A DNA stretch of 64,000 nucleotides from Hydrogenovibrio sp965140365 (GTDB lineage Bacteria > Pseudomonadota > Gammaproteobacteria > Thiomicrospirales > Thiomicrospiraceae), in the NCBI GenBank assembly GCA_965140365.1, contig OZ223196.1; one strand, given 5' to 3'. Every line of letters starts with the position of its first letter. Position 1 is the stretch's first letter. The notes beneath the pieces are model-generated. The model searched no databases. It had not been told where the DNA came from and worked only from the letters and a program-made list of their open reading frames with translations. This document shows positions 9,076 to 17,913 of this stretch, piece after piece. The position numbers were made by a program, and so were the translations under genes.

Positions 9076-10023
9076 ATGCCGAAAAAAATTCTGATTTTGG
9101 GATACAGCCAAACCGGCCAACTCAACGCCGTTTTGGACGCCATTGAACAACCGCTTTCCGACAGCAACGCCGTGACTGTTTCACGCCGTACGCTCATGCC
9201 GAAGCAGCCTTATTCGTTCCCTTGGTCGTTTTTCCGGTTTTTCGATATTTTTCCAGAATGCGTCTATTTGGACGCCCCCGACAATCAACCGCTGGATTTG
9301 GGCGAACACTACGATTTGGTGATTCTCGGTTACCAACCCTGGTTTTTATCACCCTCCCTGCCGACCACCGCGTTTCTCAAATCGGAACAGGGCAAAGCCA
9401 TTTTAAAAGACACTCCGGTCATCACCGTCATTGGTTGCCGCAATATGTGGGGGCAGGCGCACTTGAAAGTCAAAACGCTGCTGGCCGCCGCCGGAGCCAA
9501 ACTCATCGATAATGTGGTGCTGACCGACCAGGGGTCATCTCTGGCCACCTTCATCACCACGCCGGTCTGGTTGCTGACCGGCCGTAAAAGCGGTGTCCTC
9601 AATTTGCCCGATGCCGGCATTGCTCCCGACGAAATCTGCCAGGCCTGCCGTTTCGGGCACGCCATTCGTCAAACACTGGAAACCCAGGACACTCTCACCG
9701 ACGCGCCCATGCTGACCGGGCTGAAAGCGGTGAAAGCCGATGCCAGCCTGCTGCAGTCGGAAAAAATCGGCGCCCGCAGTTTCCACATCTGGGGCAAACT
9801 GTTGCGCGCCGTCGGCCCCAGCGGAAGCTGGCAACGGAAACCCCTTCTGGTGATTTACATTCTGTTTTTGGTGCTGATGATCATCACGGTGGTGCCGATC
9901 ACCCTACTGCTGCGCAAGTTGTTCAAGCCGTTGTTGAATAACCGCCTGAAGCAACTTGAAGCGGAATTTGAAGCGCCGTCCGGCTCGGGCTCCGAGCGGT
10001 TGAAGGATTTCCCATGTCCGTAA
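9076..10023 (+). CDS. darA: DarA-like dialkylresorcinol condensing enzyme
   Basis: The 315-residue protein opens with a flavodoxin-like KILILGYSQTGQLNAVLDAI and contains a VILGYQPWFLSPSLPT segment and IGCRNMWGQAH. These fit the DarA family, which is found only next to DarB. It ends with a hydrophobic segment (about residues 258-283), suggesting membrane association. DarA is reported to work with DarB in joining two beta-ketoacyl chains into a cyclohexanedione/resorcinol ring. It overlaps darB by ten bases and starts a new transcription unit after a 102-bp gap rich in A and T. Confidence 0.83.
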   Translation: MPKKILILGYSQTGQLNAVLDAIEQPLSDSNAVTVSRRTLMPKQPYSFPWSFFRFFDIFPECVYLDAPDNQPLDLGEHYDLVILGYQPWFLSPSLPTTAFLKSEQGKAILKDTPVITVIGCRNMWGQAHLKVKTLLAAAGAKLIDNVVLTDQGSSLATFITTPVWLLTGRKSGVLNLPDAGIAPDEICQACRFGHAIRQTLETQDTLTDAPMLTGLKAVKADASLLQSEKIGARSFHIWGKLLRAVGPSGSWQRKPLLVIYILFLVLMIITVVPITLLLRKLFKPLLNNRLKQLEAEFEAPSGSGSERLKDFPCP

Positions 10024-11189
10024 ACTCCAATACACCCAATGCCCGGCCGGAAGCCTACATTACCCTGACCGCCGCCGAAATGCCCAATGCGCCGGTCGAT
10101 AACGACCAAATTGAATCCGTGCTCGGCATGATCAACGGCAAGCCGTCTCGCGCCAAACGTATTATTCTGCGCAACAACGGTATTCAATCGCGTCATTATG
10201 TTCTGGATCCGAACACTCAGGAACCGGTTTGCAATAATGCGCAACTCACGGCACAGGCCGTGCGCAACTTATTTGCATCAAAAAATGAATTGAATCAAAT
10301 CGATTTACTGGCCTGCGGCACCACCATGCCCGACCAAATCGCGCCCGGTCATGCGGTGATGGTGCACGGCGAGCTAGCCTGCCCGCCTTGTGAAACCGTG
10401 TCCACCGCCAGCATCTGCATCAGCGGCCTGATGGCGTTGAAATACGCTTATCTGGCGGTGCGGAACGGCGATAGCCGCAAGGCCGTCGCCACCGGATCGG
10501 AAACCGCCTCCATCCTGTTGCGCGCTCGCAATTACGAAGCCGAGACCCAAGCCAAGCTGGAACAGCTTGAAACCCGCCCGGAAATCGGTTTCGACAAAGA
10601 CTTCCTGCGCTGGATGCTGTCGGATGGAGCCGGTGCGGTCTGCATCGAACCGCAACCGCGCACCGATACCATCAGCCTGAAAATTCACTGGATCAAAACC
10701 CTGTCTTACGCCAACGAACTGGAAACCTGTATGTATGCCGGGGCCACCAAGCAAGCTAACGGCGACCTGATTGGTTGGAATCGTTACGAGGGTGCTGCCT
10801 TGATGCAAGAAAGCGTGTTGGCCATCAAACAGGACGTCAAACTCCTCAACGATAACATCGTGCCCTATGCCATCACCAAAACGCTCGATACACTGGTGGC
10901 GGAAACCGGATTGCAGGCCGATGACATCGATTATTTCCTGCCGCACATTTCGTCAATGTATTTTTACCACAAAGTCGCCGATGCCTTGGCGGAAATGAAT
11001 TTCGTCATTCCGCAGGAAAAGTGGTTCACCAACCTCACCACCAAAGGCAACACCGGTTCGGCCTCTATTTTCATCATGCTTGATGAATTGGTCAAATCCG
11101 GCCGCCTGAAAAGCGGCGACACACTACTCTGCTTCGTACCGGAGAGTGGCCGTTTTTCCAGCGGCTTTATGCTGTTGGAAGTGGTCTAA
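10014..11189 (+). CDS. darB: DarB-like ketosynthase III for dialkylresorcinol formation
   Basis: This 391-residue KAS III-type protein keeps the Cys-His-Asn triad: VSTASICISGLMALKYA, FLPHISSMYFYHK and TTKGNTGSASIF. It is longer than FabH (about 320 residues) and lies directly behind DarA with overlapping frames, which is the diagnostic darAB arrangement. The known role is condensation of two fatty-acid-derived ketoacyl units into a 2,5-dialkylcyclohexane-1,3-dione, later aromatised to the dialkylresorcinol. It is co-transcribed with the three following genes on spacing grounds. Confidence 0.88.
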   Translation: MSVNSNTPNARPEAYITLTAAEMPNAPVDNDQIESVLGMINGKPSRAKRIILRNNGIQSRHYVLDPNTQEPVCNNAQLTAQAVRNLFASKNELNQIDLLACGTTMPDQIAPGHAVMVHGELACPPCETVSTASICISGLMALKYAYLAVRNGDSRKAVATGSETASILLRARNYEAETQAKLEQLETRPEIGFDKDFLRWMLSDGAGAVCIEPQPRTDTISLKIHWIKTLSYANELETCMYAGATKQANGDLIGWNRYEGAALMQESVLAIKQDVKLLNDNIVPYAITKTLDTLVAETGLQADDIDYFLPHISSMYFYHKVADALAEMNFVIPQEKWFTNLTTKGNTGSASIFIMLDELVKSGRLKSGDTLLCFVPESGRFSSGFMLLEVV

Positions 11190-11207
11190 AGTGAAAAGGA
11201 ACAGCCT

Positions 11208-11633
11208 ATGAAGGTCGATGACGTACCCCAACAAGCCGACGACATCTACGAAGGCGAAACCAAAGTGGTCTACGCCGTCGGCCACGACGGCAAACTCGCT
11301 ACCGCCTCCACCCAAGGTTGGGAAGCGGAAATCGAGGCCTTGAAAGATGCCGTCGATGAAATCGAACAGCAGACTCGGGATGCCTGGCAGCGCGCCCAAA
11401 ACGGCGATACCTCACCATTAGAATACCACATGCATCGTCAACGACTGGATGTGCCGATGCTAGCGCAGGCGATGGGCAAATTCCAATGGCAGATCCGGCG
11501 TCACTTCAAACCGGCCGTCTTTAACCGCCTGTCGGACAAACACCTGCAACAATATGCCAAAGTGATGGGATTGTCTGTCGAGTCGCTGAAACGCCTGCCA
11601 AACACCCTCGAAACCGACCATGCCAAGTCCTAA
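11208..11633 (+). CDS. Small charged protein of dialkylresorcinol cluster, unknown function
   Basis: This 141-residue soluble protein has an acidic first half (EAEIEALKDAVDEIEQQTRD) likely to be a short coiled coil, and a second half with RHFKPAVFNRLSDKHLQQYAKVMG. I do not recognise a characterised domain. A clear AAGGA precedes the ATG. Its position between darB and the BtrH-like gene, with short gaps, makes a partner or regulatory role in the pathway likely (inference). Confidence 0.75.
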   Translation: MKVDDVPQQADDIYEGETKVVYAVGHDGKLATASTQGWEAEIEALKDAVDEIEQQTRDAWQRAQNGDTSPLEYHMHRQRLDVPMLAQAMGKFQWQIRRHFKPAVFNRLSDKHLQQYAKVMGLSVESLKRLPNTLETDHAKS

Positions 11634-11656
11634 CTTTCTGTAAAAAACGACTCTCT

Positions 11657-12670
11657 ATGCCTGATTTATCTCAATTCCAACATCAACAAGCCGCCCACTG
11701 CGAAACCGGCGCCGCCGCCGGATTGTTCCGCGCCCACGGCCTCGACTTATCCGAAGCCATGGTCTTTGGCCTCGCCAGCGGCTTAACCTATGCGTATCTG
11801 CCATTTGTTAAAATCAATGGCTTGCCGTTGATGGCCTATCGCATGCCGCCGCGCATGATTTTAAAAATGCTGTCATGGCGCATCAAAGGCTTGAAAATTC
11901 GTTTTAAAACCTTCAAAAACGAAGCCGACGGCCAAGCCTTTCTCGACCAAAAACTGGCCGAAGGCGAATTGGTCGGTTGTCAGACCTCCGTATTCTTTCT
12001 GCCGTACTTCCCGAAAGAAATGCGTTTTCATTTCAACGCCCACAACCTGTTGATTTTCGGAAAGGAAACGGTGGATGGCGAAACACAATATCACATCAGC
12101 GACCCGGTGTTTTCCCACACCGTGACCACCGATGCCGCCAGCCTGACCGAAGCGCGCTTCGCTAAAGGCGCTCTGGCACCGAATGGCCGCTTATACTACT
12201 TTGAGTCGGTGCCCGAAACCATCGATTACGAAACGTTGATTCCCAAAGCCATTCGCTTTACCGGCAAGGCCAACGGTAAACGCAACATCACACCTATTTC
12301 CGGCGTGAGCGGTATGAAACGGGTGGCGAAACGCATCGAAAAACTGGAAAAGGACAGCAAACGTTATCGTCAACTTTTCTTAGGCCACATCGTGCGGATG
12401 CAGGAAGAAATCGGTACCGGCGGTGCCGGTTTCCGCTATATGTACGCCGCATTTTTGCAGGAAGCCGCCGACAAAATCCAGCGCCCGGAACTGAATGAAT
12501 GGGCCGATGCCTTTGTCGCCATCGGCGACGAGTGGCGCGAGTTTGCCTTATTGTGCGCCCGCATCAGCAAAGGACGCGGAAACCACACCTTAAAAGAAGC
12601 CGCCGACTTCCTGCGTCGCATTGCCGACCAGGAACAAAGACTCTACAACCAGATGGCCAAATTTAAATAA
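11657..12670 (+). CDS. BtrH-like acyltransferase (papain-like fold)
   Basis: The 337-residue protein matches the BtrH N-terminal family followed by the DUF4872-type helical C-terminus. A papain-like triad is visible: Cys in AAHCETGAAAGLF, His in FHFNAHNLLIFG and Asp in YHISDPVF. BtrH transfers an acyl group from an ACP to an amine in butirosin synthesis. Beside darAB, a sensible job is transfer of the aryl-polyenoyl group from ACP onto the dialkylresorcinol hydroxyl, giving the flexirubin-type ester (inference). It is the last gene of the darAB operon; a 120-bp gap follows. Confidence 0.82.
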   Translation: MPDLSQFQHQQAAHCETGAAAGLFRAHGLDLSEAMVFGLASGLTYAYLPFVKINGLPLMAYRMPPRMILKMLSWRIKGLKIRFKTFKNEADGQAFLDQKLAEGELVGCQTSVFFLPYFPKEMRFHFNAHNLLIFGKETVDGETQYHISDPVFSHTVTTDAASLTEARFAKGALAPNGRLYYFESVPETIDYETLIPKAIRFTGKANGKRNITPISGVSGMKRVAKRIEKLEKDSKRYRQLFLGHIVRMQEEIGTGGAGFRYMYAAFLQEAADKIQRPELNEWADAFVAIGDEWREFALLCARISKGRGNHTLKEAADFLRRIADQEQRLYNQMAKFK

Positions 12671-12790
12671 GCTTTCCATCAAGTAAACAAACATCCCACC
12701 CGGCCTGGCCGTTTCGGGGTACTTGGTTGCAGATGGCACTTTTAGCAAAAAACCGTCATAATGGAGTCCTTCCATTTCGATTGGGGTTCT

Positions 12791-13429
12791 ATGGCATTCC
12801 AACTGACATTCGATATCTGGCTGGCGATGGGCGCGGTATTGCTCATCATGGCGTTGATGCCCAGTCTCAGCGTACTGTTGGTCACCAGCCGCAGTAGCCT
12901 GTTCGGGGTTCGCCACGGTTTGGCAACCGCCGCCGGTATTGTCAGCGCCGACCTGCTGTTCACACTGGTAGCGCTTTTCGGATTGAAATGGCTGGCGGAG
13001 CATTTTGAACTCGGCTTCAGGCTGTTGACGTATCTCGGCGGCGGCTACCTCATCTGGCTCGGTGTGCAATTGCTGCGCCGTCCGCCAGAACAGAAACCCG
13101 TGATGCAAACCACCCACGCCACTCTCACCGCCAGTTTTGGGCTAGGCTTATTATTTACCCTCGGCGACCAGAAAGCCATTCTGTTCTATTTCGGGTTTTT
13201 CCCCGCTTTCGTGCCCATGGATCAACTTGCAATCGGCGACATCTTATTGATTCTATTGCTCACGCTGGTCACCGTGGGTGGCGCCAAGGCTCTTTACGCC
13301 ATCAGTGCCGCCAAAACATCGGCGTTTTTTCGCCCTCGACGTCAGGATTTGATTCGCCGCATCGCCGCCAGCGTGTTTCTCGTCATCGGCGTGTACCTCA
13401 TCGTCACCACCACACTGGAGTGGTCATGA
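12791..13429 (+). CDS. LysE/RhtB-family exporter-like membrane protein
   Basis: This polytopic protein of about 212 residues (roughly six helices) aligns in layout with LysE/RhtB exporters. The ATG at 12791 (MAFQLTFDIWLAMG) gives the usual family N-terminus; an in-frame ATG at 12761 would add ten residues. The usual SPGP/TPGP signature of the first loop is altered here to LMPSLSVLLVTSRSS, so substrate specificity may differ from amino acids. It overlaps the methyltransferase gene by ATGA (13426-13429), indicating coupled expression. Confidence 0.78.
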   Translation: MAFQLTFDIWLAMGAVLLIMALMPSLSVLLVTSRSSLFGVRHGLATAAGIVSADLLFTLVALFGLKWLAEHFELGFRLLTYLGGGYLIWLGVQLLRRPPEQKPVMQTTHATLTASFGLGLLFTLGDQKAILFYFGFFPAFVPMDQLAIGDILLILLLTLVTVGGAKALYAISAAKTSAFFRPRRQDLIRRIAASVFLVIGVYLIVTTTLEWS

Positions 13430-14088
13430 CGGTATCGCAACGCATTCTGAACGCTTGGGACAAAAACGCCCAGGCCTGGGCCAAAACCGTACGGGAGAAC
13501 GCCTTGGCCTCACGCCGGCTCGTGACCGACGCCGCCATCGTCGAACAATTATTATCGGAATCCGACTGGTCCTCTCTTCTCGATGTGGGCTGCGGTGAAG
13601 GTTGGTTAATTCGCACCCTAAAATCCGAACGCCCCGATGCAGAGTTCACTGGACTTGACGGCTGTGCGGCCTTAATCGAAACCGCTCGCGCCGACGACTG
13701 GGACAGCGATTACCATCACCTTACCTATCAACAAGTACACCCCAACCGTTTTTCAAAGCCTTTCGAACGCATTGTCTGCAACTTTTCATTATTCGAAAAC
13801 GAAGCGGTTGTGGAGTTATTGCAACGATTACGCGACTGCCTTACGCCGAAAATCGGCCGGTTGGTAATTCAGACCTTATATTCGGACGCACCAACGAGTG
13901 AGTGGGAAGCCGACTCCTGGGCCGGTCTGCCGGACACTTTTCAGGAACCGCACCCCTGGTTCAAACGTTGCGAAGCGGATTGGTTTGAATTATTCACCCG
14001 AGTGGGGTTGGAAATGGAAGCTGTGCGTTACCCGGCTTATCCGGACAGTGACCGGATTGCATCGGTGATTTTCGTATTAAAAACATAA
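13426..14088 (+). CDS. Class I SAM-dependent methyltransferase
   Basis: This protein of about 220 residues has motif I LLDVGCGEGWL, the acidic post-I residue in GLDGCAALIE, and NFSLFEN as a motif IV-like loop. The ATG at 13426 overlaps the previous stop and has GGAG five bases upstream. A GTG at 13420 is the alternative. APE-type pigments are often O- or C-methylated on the aryl head group, and other APE clusters carry a methyltransferase, so modification of the product is plausible. The gene converges with the ABC permease gene with only about 20 bases between the stops. Confidence 0.85.
   Translation: MTVSQRILNAWDKNAQAWAKTVRENALASRRLVTDAAIVEQLLSESDWSSLLDVGCGEGWLIRTLKSERPDAEFTGLDGCAALIETARADDWDSDYHHLTYQQVHPNRFSKPFERIVCNFSLFENEAVVELLQRLRDCLTPKIGRLVIQTLYSDAPTSEWEADSWAGLPDTFQEPHPWFKRCEADWFELFTRVGLEMEAVRYPAYPDSDRIASVIFVLKT
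13470..13479. repeat. CCAGGCCTGG copy, coding (Gln-Ala-Trp)
   Basis: Exact copy in the methyltransferase gene; the palindrome extends to 14 bp with GCCC and GGGC. Confidence 0.9.
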
Positions 14089-14107
14089 AAACAGGCGATG
14101 GCCGCCT

Positions 14108-15355
14108 TCAATGATCCGGCTGGGTCAGGCGTTTTTGCAAACGCCAATAGGCCGCCAGAAAGAACACCAACGCTAGGCCGAGCAATTGCAGGATATAAGG
14201 CAGAACCGATTGAAAATCGCCCTGGCGTAACAGGATTTCCAGAAAGGCTTCCAAGCCCCAGTTCATCGGTGAAAAAGCAGCAAGCTTTTGCATGGCGTCC
14301 GGCATCACGAACACCGGCACCATCACCCCGCCCATCGCGCCCATCAGCAAATTACTGACGCCGCCAACGGTCGAAGCCTGTTCGTGGGTTTTCACCCAAA
14401 CCGCAATCAACAACGCAAAACTGATGGCGGTCAAACTCAACGCCAACGACACCGGCAACAATAACCAAGCGTTGCTGCTCAACTGCAACGCTTCTCCGCC
14501 CAATAACGGCACCAAAAATACGCCCGTTAGAAACATCAGCCCTGTTTGCAGCAAATTAATCAGCATATAAGGCAACAGCTTCCCTAACAGAATCCACTGC
14601 TTGGCAATCGGAAAGGTGTTGAGCCGTTCCAACGTACCATTGTTCAATTCCACCAACAAGGTCGCCGAAAACGGAATCACAATAAAGAACATCGCAAACA
14701 CCAGCCAAGCGGGCACGCTTTGCTGCACCGAGGTCGGCGTTACTTGAGTTTTGCCATAAGACAAGCTGGTTTCATTCAAAACGCTGGGGCCGAGAAACTT
14801 GCGGATATCCAACTCCGGCACCTCTTGCTGTCGGCTCGCCGAGCGGGAACCGGCCGCGAAGGTCACGGCAATTTTCTTTTCCACCAGTTTGCGCATCAAC
14901 GCCGCTTTCAACAAGGAACGGGCATAACTCGGTGCCACCGGAGAATAGTCGATTTGAATCGGTGTCTGAATCGGCTCGCCGCGTTTAAGCTTTTTCACCA
15001 AACCGGTCGGCACCTGTATCAAGGCCAAGCGCTCCCCGCTCAACGTCGCTTGCCGGGCATCGGCGATGGCTTGCGGACTGTTTTCAATCGGCAGGACATC
15101 AAAACTTTCCAGATTCAGAAAGTCGTTCTGCCAGGCCTGGGAGATTTTGTCGTCGAACACCGCAAAGATTTTCAAGCCGCCGGATGCCGAAGCGGCGGAG
15201 GTTTTAGCGTCCGTTACCTGTTTGTCGGAAAACACTTCCTGCAAACTCATCGACATAATGACCACAAACACCACCGGCATCAAAAACAGCACCAATAAGG
15301 CATAGACATCCCGCAGAATCAAACGCGCTTCTTTCTGCAATAAGGCCTTAAACAT
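14108..15355 (-). CDS. ABC-2 type exporter permease
   Basis: This 415-residue permease has one N-terminal helix (about residues 20-38), a large extracytoplasmic domain, and a block of about five helices after residue 215, the layout of ABC-2 permeases such as YbhR or CcmB-like exporters. It follows the ATPase gene with an eight-base overlap, so the two form one exporter. Flexirubin-type clusters also contain ABC exporter genes, which fits export of the resorcinol product or an intermediate (inference). Confidence 0.87.
   Translation of the reverse strand: MFKALLQKEARLILRDVYALLVLFLMPVVFVVIMSMSLQEVFSDKQVTDAKTSAASASGGLKIFAVFDDKISQAWQNDFLNLESFDVLPIENSPQAIADARQATLSGERLALIQVPTGLVKKLKRGEPIQTPIQIDYSPVAPSYARSLLKAALMRKLVEKKIAVTFAAGSRSASRQQEVPELDIRKFLGPSVLNETSLSYGKTQVTPTSVQQSVPAWLVFAMFFIVIPFSATLLVELNNGTLERLNTFPIAKQWILLGKLLPYMLINLLQTGLMFLTGVFLVPLLGGEALQLSSNAWLLLPVSLALSLTAISFALLIAVWVKTHEQASTVGGVSNLLMGAMGGVMVPVFVMPDAMQKLAAFSPMNWGLEAFLEILLRQGDFQSVLPYILQLLGLALVFFLAAYWRLQKRLTQPDH
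15131..15140. repeat. CCAGGCCTGG copy, coding (Gln-Ala-Trp)
   Basis: Exact copy in the ABC permease gene. Confidence 0.9.
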
Positions 15356-16382
15356 GGTTCACATCCTCAATCGCCATATCCGACTGCGAAGCATGCTTCA
15401 AGGCTGCCAGCACGTCCGGTTGCACGGATTCGAAAAACAGGGTTTCCATGTCCAAGGGTTGCATCGATAAACGTTGCAGTTTTGCACCCGGCAGATGATT
15501 CAAAAATGCCATCACTTGCCGGTCGATAAACGCTAAGTCCATGTCGGACGGCAACCGCCCTGATACGTTATTTCCTTGAACCGTGAGCCCATTTTGTTGG
15601 CAAAATTCATCAAATGCCGGTAAATGATTTAAACCTGACCAGGCCTGGTCAATTTCGACTTCCAGTTTCACGCCGCTTTCTCGCCGCCAGGCATCCAATT
15701 CTCCCTGGAAACGCACTTCACCTTGATGCAACAACGCTACCTGATCGCACAACAATTCGATTTCCTGCATGTGATGCGAGGTATAGACAATCGCCACGCC
15801 CTGATCGCGCAGTTGACGAATTGCCTTGAGAATAAAATCGCGGGAAATAGGGTCGATACCGACCGTCGGTTCGTCGAGGAACAACAGTTTCGGGCGATTG
15901 ACCAAACCGATAGCCAGATTCAAGCGGCGCTTCAGGCCACCGGACAACCGGTCGGCGGTTTGCTGGCGGTGCGTTTCCAGCTGACAAAACGCGATGGCGT
16001 CCTCAACACGTTGCGTCCGCTCCCCCAAATCCGCCCGCAAGTCGGCGAAAAACTGCAAATTTTCCAGCACCGTCAGGGTCGGGTAAAACGCATAGCCTTG
16101 CGGTACCAACGCAATCTGTCGCAGGATGTCGGTGCGATGGGTCGCATAATCCAACCCCAGCACCGTCAAGTCGCCGGATTGCTTTTTGAGCTGACCGGTC
16201 AGCAAACCGATCAAGGTGCTTTTTCCAGCACCGTTGATGCCCAACAGCCCCAAAATATCGTTTTGTTTCATCTGCAGGTCGAGCGCTTTCAGCACCGGTT
16301 GACCGGGCTGGTATTGGTAAGAAAGGTCTTGGATGTCGAGGGTGTTCACGAGGTGAAAAGGGTTCCGCTGAAAATTGCACAA
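15348..16382 (-). CDS. ABC exporter ATP-binding protein
   Basis: The 344-residue ATPase has Walker A GINGAGKSTLIG, signature LSGGLKRRLNLA and Walker B LLFLDEPTVGIDP, plus a C-terminal extension of about 100 residues common in drug/lipid exporters of this class. The start is uncertain. A TTG at 16382 gives an 11-residue leader, while a GTG at 16349 begins right at the nucleotide-binding domain. It is divergent from the flavin enzyme gene with less than 100 bases between, which must hold promoters for both. It contains a 14-bp extended copy of the CCAGGCCTGG palindrome. Confidence 0.88.
   Translation of the reverse strand: MCNFQRNPFHLVNTLDIQDLSYQYQPGQPVLKALDLQMKQNDILGLLGINGAGKSTLIGLLTGQLKKQSGDLTVLGLDYATHRTDILRQIALVPQGYAFYPTLTVLENLQFFADLRADLGERTQRVEDAIAFCQLETHRQQTADRLSGGLKRRLNLAIGLVNRPKLLFLDEPTVGIDPISRDFILKAIRQLRDQGVAIVYTSHHMQEIELLCDQVALLHQGEVRFQGELDAWRRESGVKLEVEIDQAWSGLNHLPAFDEFCQQNGLTVQGNNVSGRLPSDMDLAFIDRQVMAFLNHLPGAKLQRLSMQPLDMETLFFESVQPDVLAALKHASQSDMAIEDVNHV
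15639..15648. repeat. CCAGGCCTGG copy, coding (Gln-Ala-Trp)
   Basis: Exact copy in the ABC ATPase gene, extended to the 14-bp palindrome GACCAGGCCTGGTC. Confidence 0.9.
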
Positions 16383-16471
16383 ACTTTCTCACAAAAGCGC
16401 TGGAAACACAACCGATTGGCGGTTTTTTTGATAGACTTAACGCTTCTCGTTCGCTTGCAAAGGAAACAGGT

Positions 16472-17701
16472 TTGAAACACTGTGATGTCTTCATTATCGG
16501 GGGTGGTCCGGCCGGCTCCATCGCCGCCGCAAAATTGGTCCAAGCCGGTTACGACGTCAAACTGGTGGAACGCCAGGTCTTCCCGCGTTTTGTCATCGGC
16601 GAATCCTTGTTGCCACGCTGCAACCAACTGCTGAACGACGCCAATATGCTCGACAGCATCGAAGCGGCCGGGTTCCAATTCAAAGGCGGCGTCGCCTTCC
16701 AGACTGGACGGGAATTCGAGATTTTCCATTTCGACAACAACCTCGGCGAGCCCTTCAACAGTTCCTTTCAAGTGAAACGCGAGCTCTTCGACCATGAACT
16801 GTTGAAAGATGCGGAACGCAAAGGCGCGGATGTGGAATTCGAATCCGAAGTCACCGCTTACGACCCGGATGCCAACATCGTCACCGTCAAAACCAAACAA
16901 GGCGACACCGAAACCTACCAGGCAAAAAAAGTCATCGACGCGTCCGGCTATGGCCGTGTTTTGCCGCGTTTACTGAATCTGGACGCCAAACCGAAACTGG
17001 CCCTGAGACGCGCCACCTTCTGCCGAGTCCAGAATGACGTGCGCCCCACCGACGGCACCGACGGCTACATTTACGTCGACGTTTACGGTGACAACGATGC
17101 CTGGATTTGGAACATCCCGTTTAACGACGGCATCACCTCGGTCGGCATCGTCTGTACCGAAGAGTTTTTCCAGTCGTTCAATATGACCGACGACGCCTTT
17201 TGGGATCACATTATCCACACCCATCCCTGCGCTAAAGAACGCTACAAAAACGCCTCCAAAATCAATGACGTCGGTTCCTTGAGCGGTTATTCGGCCGCAG
17301 TGAAAAAACTGTACGGCGACAATTTCGTATTGGTCGGCAACGCCTCCGAATTCCTTGACCCGGTTTTCAGCTCCGGCGTGACCTTGGCCTTGGAATCCGG
17401 GTCGGTTGCCGCGGATTTAACGCTGCGTGAATTGCAGGGCGACGCCGTGGACTGGCAAACCGACTATGAAGACTACATGATGCGCGGCATCAATGTGTTC
17501 CGCGAATTCGTGGAATCCTGGTACGACGGCCGTCTGCAAACGATTTTCTTCACCGAACACAAAGACGAACGCATCAAGCAATCCATCACCTCGGTACTGA
17601 GCGGTTACGTCTGGAACCCGAAAAACTATTTCGTCAAATCACCCACCGCCGCCGTGAATACGCTGGTGGCCATGATTGAGAGTTCCAAACAACCTGTTTA
17701 A
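16472..17701 (+). CDS. FAD-dependent oxidoreductase/halogenase-superfamily enzyme
   Basis: This 409-residue enzyme has the FAD motif IIGGGPAGSIAAAKL at residues 8-22 and VIGESLLPRCNQLL. A W-x-W-x-I-P stretch (WIWNIP, about residues 211-216) and FLDPVFSSGVTLALESG near residue 294 follow the pattern of flavin-dependent halogenases. The AAGFQFKGGVAF segment supplies a Lys at the expected place. Related proteins in flexirubin and other pigment clusters hydroxylate or halogenate the aryl head group; sequence alone cannot say which. The start is a TTG preceded by AAAGGAAAC. It stands alone between the ABC exporter and the MITE-like element. Confidence 0.82.
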   Translation: MKHCDVFIIGGGPAGSIAAAKLVQAGYDVKLVERQVFPRFVIGESLLPRCNQLLNDANMLDSIEAAGFQFKGGVAFQTGREFEIFHFDNNLGEPFNSSFQVKRELFDHELLKDAERKGADVEFESEVTAYDPDANIVTVKTKQGDTETYQAKKVIDASGYGRVLPRLLNLDAKPKLALRRATFCRVQNDVRPTDGTDGYIYVDVYGDNDAWIWNIPFNDGITSVGIVCTEEFFQSFNMTDDAFWDHIIHTHPCAKERYKNASKINDVGSLSGYSAAVKKLYGDNFVLVGNASEFLDPVFSSGVTLALESGSVAADLTLRELQGDAVDWQTDYEDYMMRGINVFREFVESWYDGRLQTIFFTEHKDERIKQSITSVLSGYVWNPKNYFVKSPTAAVNTLVAMIESSKQPV

Positions 17702-17750
17702 AGTGCTTCCCCAGACTCGGTTCGACTTCTGAATCAAGCGAGGTTACTTC

Positions 17751-17912
17751 AAGACCTTTGCGCGAGTCAGGGCGCGAGATAAAAAAGCGGGAAAATGGGC
17801 GGATTCAGGGCAAAAAACGCAGGTAATAGCCTGACTATTGCCAAGTTTTTTAACGCAGAAGCCGTGCATTTTAACCTTTTTTAGCCGTGTCATTGGCTCG
17901 CGCACAGGTCTT
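17751..17912. mobile_element. 162-bp MITE-like element with 19-bp terminal inverted repeats
   Basis: The left end AAGACCTTTGCGCGAGTCA (17751-17769) matches the reverse complement of the right end (17894-17912, reading AAGACCTGTGCGCGAGCCA) at 17 of 19 positions. The interior has no open frame. Ends of the type GAGACCTTTGC occur on several IS5-family elements, so a non-autonomous derivative is likely. It lies between the flavin enzyme stop and the MMPL stop, with its right end one base from the latter. I cannot define a target duplication confidently. Confidence 0.6.
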
Positions 17913-17913
17913 A

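Noticed and set aside
12730..12760. TGGCAC near 12736 as a sigma54 promoter for the LysE-like gene
   Set aside because: The next GC lies at the wrong distance (eight bases, not ten) and there is no IHF site or enhancer palindrome.
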